Source: Guadua angustifolia
Taxonomy: Eukaryota; Streptophyta; Magnoliopsida; Poales; Poaceae
Direction of reading: 5' to 3'
Assembly (NCBI GenBank): GCA_036346375.1
Contig: CM070515.1
Span: 19,738,423 to 19,802,422, forward strand
Length of the DNA: 64,000 bases
Shown: positions 54,801 through 64,000 of the stretch, one piece after another
Position numbering within the stretch: position 1 is the first letter of the stretch
Layout: each line of letters begins with the position of its first letter
Notes under the pieces: generated by a model
The model's input: only the letters and a program-made list of their open reading frames with translations
What the model was told of the DNA's origin: nothing
Database searches by the model: none
Made by a program: the position numbers and the translations under genes

Positions 54801-56306
54801 TGAAGGAACAAGTTGGCCTAGAGGGTGGTGAATAGGCAACTTTTTAAATTTTACTTATTTAAATTCAGTGCAACTATCAAACATCAACAACTACGATAGC
54901 AGAAGCTATAAAAAGGAATGGAGAAGTTTGAATAACGGGAAAACAACAACAGGAAAAGAAAGTAAACAAGAGACACAAGAGATTTTATCCCGTGGTTCAG
55001 AGCATGCCTCCTAGTCCACGTTGGAGCACTTCTCCTCGAAGTATAGCTCCCCCACAAACTAGTCGCAGTAGCTTTGGGTCTTCACTATGGCAACTCTTTC
55101 ACCACTCCAGTGAGGTGAGTTCCAAACCTCTCACAGCAAGGTGGCCTTCCACAATCTCCTTTGGACAGGTCACACCTTCACAGCCTCCAAGTCGTATAGG
55201 ATCACTAAGACCCAAGAGTAATAGACCCTGCAACAGCCCTGTCTCTTGGTTCACTCGCAACAGCACAACTAGACTCAAGCTTGGAGCTAAAAACTTAAGG
55301 AAGTGAAGTTTTTTTTGAGAGTTTTGAGTGAAGCTTAGTCTCCTTGAAGGAATAAATGCTCAAAGCATGCTAAGATATCAAGGAGATCAAAAAGTTCTAT
55401 TGTAGATGGCTCAAGAAATGCTTATATAGGTATTTGGATAGAAAATAGCCGTAACACCTACCACAATGACCGTTGCAACGTGTCAGAGTGTCAAAATTTA
55501 GCTTAACACGTTTGCCACGGACTTAGTGAAATAAGTTAGCGATACTGACCCTATGTGCCCCAAACCAATATGGCTCATTTACGCCAGACCAAAAAATTTG
55601 GTCCGTCGTATATGGCAATAGAGGCGGATTTTGGTCCGGCGAAGAAATGAGATTTCAACATGAATGCTAGACCAAAATATTTCGTCCGTCGTACATGGGT
55701 TTTGCATAAAGAGAGTAGTAATGGACATTTTGACATGGCATAAGTTTAACCGAGATAATTGCTTTAACCACGGACTGAATTTAGTGAACAAGCAATTTAG
55801 TCCGCCGTGAATGAAGTATGCTCGGTTTGATTTTGAGTGAAGAATTTTTACTTGCCACGGACCTAAGGAATAGAAGACAAGACTTTGGTCCAGCAAAAAA
55901 GAATGGTAAGATTTTTATATGTGCATCGGACTGAAAAATTTAGTCCGTCGGGAATGAGATTTCACAGAGTTTTAATCATGTGGACCTTTTTGGGACAAGG
56001 AGAAATTAACCGAGAGAATTACAACTGCGCCGGACTAAAATGAGAGAAGGTGAAAATCGGTCCGGTGTGAAAGGGAAACACTTGGTTAGACAAGAAGGTT
56101 TTGGCGCCAGACTAAAACCAAGGATCAGTTCGGTGGTAAAGGGTTTTGAGCTAATGTTGCTCCGGACTTAAAAGAGCTACGACAAATATGAATCCGGGGA
56201 AATATTTTGGTCGAATGAGGGAATTTTGATTCAAGAAAAGATAGTCTTTAACTCCAAGCAGTTCTAAATTTTCTTAGCATTGTGAACCAATTAACTCGCT
56301 TGAGCA
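54801..56306 (-). mobile_element. Copia LTR (SIRE-like), minus strand
   Basis: On the minus strand the end reads CCTATTCACCACCCTCTAGG then CCAACTTGTTCCTTCA next to the primer-binding site, the standard 3' end of SIRE/Maximus-type LTRs in grasses. A minus TATA box (CTATATAAGC, 55420-55429) lies about 620 bases from that end. The other border is inferred from a PPT-like AAAGGGGGACTA next to TGCTCAAGCG at 56306; this border is uncertain. Internal hairpin modules are listed separately. Confidence 0.55.
55586..55960. repeat. Array of short hairpin modules (GGACxxAAATTTxGTCC)
   Basis: Palindromic modules occur near 55586 (AGACCAAAAAATTTGGTCC), 55669 (AGACCAAAATATTTCGTCC), 55780-55806 (CGGACTGAATTTAG and AATTTAGTCCGCCG) and 55928 (CGGACTGAAAAATTTAGTCC). 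More diverged copies follow at 56031-56065 and 56106-56140. Confidence 0.75.
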
Positions 56307-57030
56307 TAGTCCCCCTTTATAGTACGGCTGTCGACGATCGGAATCGCCAACCGTAGAAATGAAAGCGGGGTTAGTGGAACTTGGGACTGAGCATAGCTTG
56401 GCTCAACGAAGGAAGGATTCGACGTCGAAGGTCGGAGCTAAGCGACAACGGCGTGAGGCGAGGTTTATCTTTGGTTCGAGCCCCTGTGAAGGTAATAGCT
56501 CTACTCCAGTTGCCTTGCGGCGGTGATCTTTTGCTATTCTCGAGTACAGAGGTGTATTACAACTCAAGCTTAATAATGGCGATGTCTAGTGCTCGAGCTC
56601 TGTTGTCTTGTGGCTTTCGGGCTGCGCATCCTTAGCCTTATATCTTCCCTGCTCGTAACGGACGGGAGATTTTCCCGGGTGGTGGTCTTCATGCGCATTG
56701 AGGGCTGGCAACAACGCTCGGACTGCGCACAAGACTTGCCGCCCCACGATCCCACGTCTTGGTAACGCGACGTTCCGGAATCCAAGGGGACACCGCTCGA
56801 GCGAGAGCGACCCGAGCTCGAGTCGTCGCGGATCTGCGTCTTTCGAGGGCATCTGGCCTTTCAGTCGCGTGCCTCGGCGTCGCCTCAAGTCGTGGTCGGG
56901 GCCCCCCGTGCTTGGGAGCTCGTTGACCGTGCGCTGACCGACCAAGGGTCGCCCAACCCTCGTCAACGGCCAAACTAAAATACCCTAGCTACTTGGCTTG
57001 AATCACCTCCCAAGCCAAAAACTAGTAACA
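56307..57030 (-). other. GC-rich unassigned segment, probable LTR fragment
   Basis: 56650-56960 is rich in CG and open in several frames but without protein motifs. A minus TATA-like GATATAAGG lies near 56638-56646. TTGACCGTGCGCTGACC and similar words suggest a retrotransposon LTR, family not recognised. Confidence 0.35.
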
Positions 57031-58667
57031 AAAGACCATAACCTTGTCATTTCAGTAGATTTGCCGATGCTTCACTTAATATTCTTCATAGCTCAAATAA
57101 TATTGACTTAGTCATAAATACCAAAACGATATTAATAACATGAAATAAATGATTAGGGGGCCTAGATGCTATCAAGCGGAAACCTCCAAGAGTAATAAGT
57201 CTCGAGTCACCTAGCTAACACATGCGCTAGGTGATCAGCTATCACCTAGGCTCCTCCTCAAGCAACACATGCACAAGAGACTCTCAACCCACTCCTAATT
57301 GCAACACATGCAATTAATCTCACTCTTAGCTCAAAAATCAACTTGTGGGAATGCAACACATGCAAACCACCTCCCAAATACTCACACAAGAGCCAATATA
57401 CAAATAAGAGCTTCAACTATCAACAAATGCCCCCCAAGGCCTCCTTATATAGCCCACACAAGAAACTAGCCGTTGGGGGGCAAAATCTTGAAAAACTCAG
57501 CAAATCCAGCACTACCACCCTTTAAGGACTAGTAGTGCCGACCTTGACCCCAACAGTCGGCTAACGGTTATATTCCCGGCACTACTGCATGCAAACTCAC
57601 GGTAGTAACACTCGGGCGGCACTACTAACCCCTACGGGTGGTAGTGCTAGACTCAGGATCAAAAACACCCTTTCTAAAAAAATAACTACTGTAAAATTAA
57701 GCAGTATCGCCAAAATTGAGCGGTACTGCCAACTCAGGCGGCACTACTTCTCTTCAGGGGCGGTAGTGCCACATTTTTCAGACAAAAATGATCGTAACTT
57801 TTTACACCGAAGTCCGATTTAGGTAATCTTGGACTCTATGAAAAGCTTATCAAGAGGGCTACATTTTTCACCCTTTTTCAAGATTTAAGCAATCATAGAT
57901 ATTTTCCACAATCACAAAAACTCCAAAGTAGCCACTCAAGTCTAACTTTGAATTTCTCGAAATCCCTCACGTAGACTTGATCAAAAGTATGACTACAAGC
58001 TAGAAGGGTCAACAAGATTAAAACTTGAGCTATATGATGATCAACTCATGATCAAAATAATTTGCAAAACACATTTACAAATTCTATTCACATGCTTCAA
58101 AGAACCACATGTAAACTACAAACCCAACTTACTTGAGCATCCTCATTTTGCAATACATGCAAAACCTAGTTCCAAGCAAAACCAAACAAACTCAAATGCA
58201 TGAGCTCTCTATTTGCAACACATGCAAATATTAGCTCCATACATACTCCATAAACACAAATTGCTTGAGCCCTCTCCTTTTGCAACACATGCAAAACTTA
58301 GCTCCAAGCAATTACTTCAAATAAGAAATTGAATTAAACCAAGCATGAGCTATTTTCTTTGCAACACATGCAAGTACATAACTCATGCAAGAACCAGGCA
58401 TGAATTCAATATTTGCAACACATGCAAAATACGAACTTCATGTAAAAACCAACGCATATGCTTATCCCACTTGCAACACATTCAAATCAAGGCGTTATGC
58501 AAAAAACCAAAACATAGGCTTCTCCCATTTGCAACACATGCAAATCAAAGCCATATGCAAAACCAAAGCACGAGCTTCACCCATTCGCAACACATGCTAA
58601 ATGGTTAGCTCCTTATAAAAACCAAACGAGTTGAGCTTGAGAGAAACGTGGGTTGAGCTCACCAACA
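57031..58667 (-). mobile_element. Second SIRE-like Copia LTR fragment, minus strand
   Basis: On the minus strand a TATA box (GGGCTATATAAGGAGGCC, 57438-57455) is followed by GGGGGGCATTTGTTG and, further left, ATTACTCTTGGAGGTTTCC at 57178-57197, a phrase common in the U5 part of grass SIRE-like LTRs. GCACTACCACC/GGTAGTGCC words at 57508-57775 form the typical inverted motif of these LTRs. The right end could be TGTTGGTGAGCTCAACCC (58667). The left part breaks off near 57170. Confidence 0.5.
58130..58615. repeat. Degenerate tandem array keyed by TTTGCAACACATGCAAA
   Basis: GCAA(C/T)ACATGCAAA recurs near 58153, 58212, 58280, 58361, 58416, 58472, 58531 and 58588, spacing about 55-80 bases. Spacers carry AGCTCC, AACCAAA and CATGAGCT words. 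Related single copies lie at 57245, 57302 and 57354. Confidence 0.85.
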
Positions 58668-60060
58668 CATGATGAAGCTCAAATTAGAAAACTTGACCCC
58701 TCTTAATAGTACAGCGATAAAAACTAGACTCAAATACTATGAAGTCTTTAGCCTATCTAGTTATACCTTCACCGCCGCACGCGATCCCCTTTGGGGCTTT
58801 TAAGATCTTTGATCTTTTTGCAACTCCCCGGGATCGTCACCCTTCTTCTCTTCTTTGTTCATTCTCTCTTGATGAATTTCTTCTCTTTTTTCTTCGGGAT
58901 CTCCTCTTGACGCTCATCTTTACTTGATGCGGCATTGTCCCGTTTTCTCATCTCAACTATTTGGACTTAATCTATCTCATTCACAACTCATAAAAATAGT
59001 TAGTTTAAGACACATGATTGTCTCAATCATATATTCACTCTATTAACACATAATGGAAGCCTGTAATATTGATTGAGCACAACCCAAATCAAATTAAATG
59101 ATATAAATGTGTCTTGAGTACACCGATGCAACTAATGCTTCGTTATACTCAAGAACTATCGATTATCCTTAATCAATCCAAAAGAACACCATCAACACAT
59201 AATGAAATGTCCTTTGATGATTAAAAGACAACTGACCTCAATTTAAAGTTTTATTTAAATTGATATGAGTATATATTAACTACACAAGTTTTCATGTACT
59301 CATGTTGATGAAATGTAATGATCCATAATGTGTGGACTACATGGAAATGACAATTACTTTAAGCCAACAACTATAGAATAAACCCCACATGTATATGTGC
59401 ATAGATATAATTGACTTGGAGACAATATGCACATACTCAGTTCTGATTACATTGGAGCTTATCCTATATTACCATGAGTATACAACAACTAGGCAATTCA
59501 AATATATACTCAAGGATTTAGTTTCAATATCTTGATCCTTATATGTGTCAATAAGAATAGATCAATACAATAAAACCTTCAAGTTAAATGACAAACTCCC
59601 CCTAGATAAGTGCATTTATGTAAATATGAAATTAAAAATATTATGAACATCTTGAGGTCTAAATAATGGTAGAGTTCATTCTTTAACTTGAATCTAAAAC
59701 ATGCATTAAGATATCATAAACTGAATACGAGTGCATACCATGGGTTTTCTATTTTCTATAAGATGAGACTAATCAAATATATACTCAATAAAAGAGTTAC
59801 TCTCATATTTAGATTTATCAATATGATCATGAAAATTATATTCAAGGAATGCAACAAGATATGACAATATGAACTCGAATGCATACATTTGATATTTTCA
59901 TCTTTTTCATCCAAAAGAGACTAATAAGAGTTGAACTCAACAAAATAGTTAGTCTCATAAAAGAATTTATCATTAATTAACAATTGAGACTAATCAATGT
60001 ACTGATTATGAAAAGAAGTAGTCTCAATATTAGATTTATCATTAACACCAAAACCAAATT
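58668..60060 (-). other. AT-rich 3' region of a SIRE-like Copia element
   Basis: The plus strand has ACTCCCCCTAGATAAGTGCA at 59587-59606, on the minus strand a TAGGGGGAGT tract as near SIRE 3' ends. GAGACTAAT(A/C)A-type words recur (59765, 59930, 59988). No coding recognised. Confidence 0.45.
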
Positions 60061-60564
60061 AACAGAGCTTGAACTTTCAGCGGCCCAAAAAAGCTTAATC
60101 CAATGCCCACCTCTAGACCCTATGCAAGCCGGGGCAGAAAAATGAATTTTGGGTGGATGTTTTTTCTTTTGATTTTGCTGTGAAATCCTTATTATAAACT
60201 TCAGGAATTCAGTTGGGGTGATTTTTTTGTTTGAAAGGGTTGTACAGTACTAAATCCCAAAAGAATGAGTTTTCTCTCAAACTCATGTGAAAATACGGCA
60301 ATCCAAAGACGCCCACCGTACCAGGTCAACACTTAATGTTTGCAGTTGGCCCCCCACCCAGCTATCACCATGGGTCGCTGGTTGGTTCGTACAACCTATG
60401 TATACCATGTAGAGTGGAAAAAGCATTGTGTTTATTAGATGTCTTTAAAATAAAAACACACATAAGTGCAACAAGACACCTCATCAGATAAACATGGACA
60501 ACCATATCTAGCCTCGGGAATTAGTTGCATGAGCTACATCTATGTTGTAGGGCATCAGTTTTAT
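60061..60564. other. Unassigned sequence
   Basis: No gene, repeat or LTR border could be supported. Confidence 0.3.
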
Positions 60565-60809
60565 TGTAAAACGAGACCATCGCCGTATACGAAACACAAC
60601 GCACCGATCGAATAGCAGGAATAATCACCGAAAGCACACACGATATAGGGAGAAAAAACCCTCTTCTTTTTATTAGATTGGTTCTCTTATACAATTGTGC
60701 TATATTTATAGTATAGGACCATTAGAGATATATTCGGATTCGCTCATAACGATATGGAGTCCAAACGTATTTGAACAACCAGAACTAAGAGTCCAAATAT
60801 ATCTCAACA
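60565..60809 (-). mobile_element. Short Copia LTR (245 bp), minus strand
   Basis: On the minus strand it starts TGTTGAGATATATTTGG (60809) and ends CTCGTTTTACA (60565). A TATA box (CTATAAATATAG) lies at about 60700-60711. A degenerate PPT (CCCAAGAGGTAG) directly precedes the start. The decayed pol immediately upstream on the same strand supports it being a 3' LTR. Confidence 0.7.
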
Positions 60810-61445
60810 CTACCTCTTGGGTGAATACCGCGTAATATATATATGTCTCATCAAAAACTCCACCTGAAAACGAATGGGAAAAAAGGGACTAAGAAAAGAG
60901 TATATTGTACTCGCATATTGTGTTACACTAGTTGCCTCATTAAAAACATTCAAGTGGGAAAAAGAAAAAAGCATGCAACTTATAATCCGCTAGATTTAAA
61001 TTAGTATCTTCAGGATCATGCTGAGGGTCATAGTTCAAGAATTTACTTCTCCTGAACTCTACATATCTCTAAATCATCTTACTTCAATGCCATGAACATA
61101 TTTTTGAAAACTTGATGTTGGCAAAGATTTAGTGAATAAATCTGCTAGAATTTCACATGACATAGTTTGCTGAATATTTATCTCATCATTCTTCTACAGT
61201 TTGTGAGGATAGATAAAATTTAGGGGTAAACTCGCCAGCATTGTCTATTCGAATAGACTTGATCCTTTCTTCTAGAGTAGAGGCACTCAATTTAATAATT
61301 TGGGCAATTAATTTAACAAAAAATGATTATCAGTAGATAAGGAGTATACATGGGACCATCTAGTAGAAGAATCTGTCGGTATCATAAAGTATCTAAAGTG
61401 GCTTAACAGGGGCTGGATAGGTCAACAAATATCACTTTGAATTTT
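60810..61445 (-). pseudogene. Copia pol remnant: integrase fused to RNase H by deletion
   Basis: Minus-strand fragments in order: HFRYFMIPTDSSTRWSHVYS (61405-61345) and IAQIIKLSASTLEERIKSIR then IDNAGEFTPKF (61316-61222), the integrase core with DNAGEF holding a catalytic Asp. Then without RT comes CEILADLFTKSLPTSSFQKY then VHGIE (61166-61092), the C-terminal end of RNase H. The whole RT and most of RNase H are deleted between about 61200 and 61170. An AT-rich tail leads to the short LTR. Confidence 0.8.
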
Positions 61446-61465
61446 CTCTACGAAATTTAGTAATA

Positions 61466-62342
61466 TGTAACATTCAATTATTATATTTCTTGAATTTGAT
61501 ATGCATTTTATATTTTTGTGAATTTTCTAGGATTTATTTAATTTATTTTGGACTCAATTAAGTCTTTTGTTAAAGTATTTTTGAAAATCTAAAAAAATTA
61601 AATAAATGTTTGCCAAAAATATTTTATTTGAGCTCCAAATATCCTAAAATATTTTTCAATTTTTTGGAATTTTTCTAGTAATTTTTTATATTTATTTTGG
61701 CTTATTCTAATTTTAGAAATTAATTTAATTCAAAATTATTTTAAAAAGGTCTTTGAAGAGTATAGGGCCGAGCCCAAGTGGTCCCAGCCCATTTCCCCGT
61801 ACCGCAGCCCACATTGACCCACTCGCCTGCAAACCCTAGCCGCCTTTGATCTCAACTGTCAGATCTTGATCGAGTGACCATGATTTGACCGCGCCGTCAC
61901 TGCGTTCGAGCCGTCGGATCTCTGTCGTGTGGACGCTTGAGATGACACCACGTCGCCATGCCGAGAGGAGCTCGGACTCTGTCATCACATCCCAGCCAAC
62001 CTCGGTTTCCATGATTTTCATGAAAACCAATGGCGCTTTTTAAGGCGTTGTCACCCGTGCGGCACTCCCCACGTCGCGTCGCCCCTGTTTCCCTATCTAG
62101 CTACACCCAAGACACGCTCAATCCACCACAGTTCATCGTCGGAATTTGTGAAGTCGTCATCGTGGTTATTCGCCATTTCTGTTGCCGACAAGCCCTGTCC
62201 GTCGAGTTTGAGCCTGAATCCATGCAACGAATCACACCAGATCTGTTGAGACGCATTGCCGGAAAGCCATCGAATCACCTTCGAGCCATCATCATCTTCA
62301 TCTCTGGTAGCTCTCCGCCGCTGTGCCGCCATCATTGCTTTT
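61466..62342 (+). mobile_element. 5' part of a Tekay-type Gypsy LTR, truncated
   Basis: It starts TGTAACATTCAATTATTA after TAATA (61461-61465). AT-rich start, GGGCCGAGCCCAAG at 61765, AAACCCTAGCCGCC at 61832 and ATCTCAACTGTCAGATC at 61848 match the layout of the G1 LTR start (TGTAACGTCC, GGGCCGAGCCCAAC, AACCCTAGCGCC, GATCCGCATCGG). It is cut at about 62342, where minus-strand Gypsy pol begins. Confidence 0.75.
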
Positions 62343-62384
62343 GCTTCCATCAGTATGCACTGTGCTTCCATCAGTATCAACTGT
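62343..62384. repeat. 21-bp tandem duplication at the LTR/pol junction
   Basis: GCTTCCATCAGTATGCACTG and GCTTCCATCAGTATCAACTG lie 21 bases apart at 62343 and 62364. In pol the second copy encodes the end of KQLILMEA. Confidence 0.9.
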
Positions 62385-64000
62385 TTGAGCTCTTTCTGAT
62401 TCGGCACATAGATACTCTTTCCAAACCAAACTGTCCCTTCCTCATCTTCTGAGAATCCCGGAGCTTTACCTTCCTTTATCCTTTCCTTGATCTTTGCGGC
62501 TTCCTTGTTCGATTTCTGCATCTTCTTGATTTGGTCCACCAGAGTTGGTTGAACTTCCAAAGCAGCAACAGACCCTTCTTCTACCAACCCCAAATTCAGA
62601 CGCTAAAATTCCTCATGCAGAGCAGGCTGTCCTTCTTGAATCATCAAAGTGTTGCAGTAGCTCTTTCGGCTCAGAGCATCGGCAACCACGTTTGCCTTAC
62701 CAGGATGGTAATGAATGCCCGCATCATAGTCTTTTATCAGCTCCAACCATCTTCTTTGCCTCAGATTGAGATCGGCTTGGGTGAAGATATATTTCAGACT
62801 CTTATGGTCTGTGAAGATCTCGCACCGATTGCCAATGAGATAGTACCTCCACAGCTTCAATGTATGCACAACAGCAGCCAATTCCAAGTCATGGGTTGGA
62901 TAATTCTCCTCATGTGGTCGCAATTGCCGCGAGGCGTATGCGACTACCTTGCCTTCCTGCATCAGCACACAACCCAGACCCTGCCTCGAAGCATCGCAAT
63001 AGATCTCAAATCCTTTCTGAATGTCCGGGCACACAAGCACTGAGGCTGTAGTCAACCTTTTCTTCAACTCCTAAAAGCTCTGCTCGCAAGCTTCAGTCCA
63101 CTCAAACTTCTTCTCTTTCTTCAGCAACTGAGTGAGCGGTCGAGCTATCCTTGAGAATCCCTCAATAAATCTCCGATAGTAACCCGCTAAACCAAGGAAA
63201 CTCCGGATGTCCGGCACTGACTTGGGCTGCCTCCAATCAAGCACTCCTTTCACTTTCTCCGGGTCCACTGAGATACCTCCAGCAGAGACAATATGGCCCA
63301 AGAAAGCAACTTCTGTCAACCAGAACTCACACTTGCTGAACTTGGCATACAGCTGGTGACTTCTGAGCTTCTCTAAAACCATTCTCAAATGTGCTTTCAT
63401 GCTCAACCTCGTCTCGAGAATAAATAAGGATGTCATCGATGAAGACCACCACAAATCTGTCTAGATAATCCATGAACACCTTGTTCATCAAATTCATGAA
63501 GTATGCTGGAGCATTGGTCAGACCAAAGGACATGACTGTGAACTCATACAATCCATACCGAGTGGCAAAGGCTGTCTTCGGAAAGTCCTGCGGCCTTATC
63601 TTCAGCTGATGATATCCAGATCGCAGATCGATCTTGGAGAAGATTCAAGCACCCTTCAACTGATCAAACAGATCGTCGATCCTGGGCAAAGGATACTTGT
63701 TCTTGATGGTGACTTCATTCAGAGCTCTGTAGTCGACGCACATCCGCAGGCTGTTGTCCTTTTTCTTCACAAAGAGCACTGGTGCTCCCCAAGGCGACGA
63801 ACTCAGACGAACAAACCCTTTCTCTTGCAGCTCTTCAATTTGCTTCTTCATCTCGGCGAGCTCATTCGCTGGCATGCGGTAAGGCCTCTTTGAAATTGGA
63901 GCTGTACCCGGAACAAGCTCTATGGTGAACTCGATCTCCCGATCAGGCAGCATGCCTGGCAAATCTTCAGGGAACACATCGGGGTATTCACTCACCACAG
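62360..64000 (-). pseudogene. Gypsy (Tekay-like) pol: RT, RNase H, integrase start, truncated at both ends
   Basis: On the minus strand, from the right edge: VSEYPDVFPEDLPGMLPDRE, SSPWGAPVLFVKKKDNSLRM, CVDYRALNEVTIKNKYPLPR (63998-63660); a TGA at about 63646 in the GACVFSKID region; FTVMSFGLTNAPAYFMN and the catalytic FIDDILIYS (63540-63410); a frameshift near 63395; EVAFLGHIVSAGGISVDPEK and SFLGLAGYYRRFIEGFS; a stop near 63072; then RNase H (FEIYCDASRQGLGCVLMQ, RPHEENYPTHDLELAAVV, HYHPGKANVVADALSRK, 63010-62660); and the integrase lead YVPNQKELKQLILMEA, ending near 62362 at a junction with a plus-strand LTR. The protease lies beyond the window. Confidence 0.93.

Noticed and set aside
56585..56973. 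Overlapping open frames in a GC-rich segment
   Set aside because: Open in several frames on both strands with no protein motif.
58130..58615. CRISPR-like pattern of short repeats and variable spacers
   Set aside because: Eukaryotic plant DNA, repeats degenerate, spacers not unique in character, no cas genes; it is an LTR-internal repeat array.

Overview
This is plant nuclear DNA from a grass (Poaceae; rice-like or a close relative). The evidence is the set of transposon families: Tekay-type chromovirus Gypsy elements, Tat-type Gypsy elements with an antisense ORF, SIRE-like and other Copia LTRs, CACTA elements with ULP1-like coding remnants, hAT remnants and a hAT-type MITE. Captured host exons closely resemble grass ERECTA, SPPL and XH/XS-domain genes. 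No intact host gene is visible. Almost everything is transposable element, whole, solo, nested or decayed. Gene names were assigned by reading translations and from knowledge of the families; no database search was run.

Left part (1-19.7 kb). 1-5629 is the right half of a CACTA element: decayed transposon coding sequence, then captured host exons (three consecutive ERECTA-type LRR exons, one SPPL protease-associated exon, one unknown exon), then subterminal repeats and a TAGTG terminus. 5.64-9.83 kb holds a second subterminal-repeat block, a TATA box, a minisatellite and a captured XH/XS fragment. A GC-rich solo LTR (6393-7739, TSD ACTGC) sits in the minisatellite. A 3.6-kb solo LTR (9837-13410, TSD ATCTT) follows, then a large inverted repeat, a 641-bp hAT MITE, a Gypsy-type gag remnant and an antisense hAT transposase pseudogene.

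Middle (19.7-43.5 kb). This is a deep nest. A Copia-like element on the minus strand (LTRs 19737-20547 and 42708-43475) interrupts the hAT remnant. Inside it sit a 5'-only Tekay-type Gypsy element (G1, LTR 20931-24670) and a solo Copia LTR (40661-41195, TSD CCAAG). G1 is in turn split, within an ORF that lies before gag, by a full-length Tekay element (G2, 25130-36917, TSD AGTGT). G2 has two 3-kb LTRs, gag, protease, RT, RNase H, integrase and a chromodomain, but several frameshifts.

Right part (43.5-64 kb). The Copia 5' LTR is interrupted at 43476 by the 5' LTR of a Tat-lineage Gypsy element, which runs into a 100-N assembly gap. Right of the gap lies a Tat element with protease, RT, two RNase H regions, integrase, a long 3' region with a broken antisense ORF, and a 3' LTR (53100-53897) of a different family from the left LTR. 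After it come minus-strand Copia (SIRE-like) LTRs with hairpin and short-motif repeats, a deleted Copia element fusing integrase to RNase H, a plus-strand Gypsy LTR fragment, and a truncated minus-strand Gypsy pol running off the right end.

There is no sign of a novel cellular pathway. The most interesting material is exon capture by the CACTA-type elements, the extra pre-gag ORF shared by two Tekay elements, the exact nesting history readable from target-site duplications, and an indel-biased LTR difference pattern that suggests some pol frameshifts may be sequence errors.
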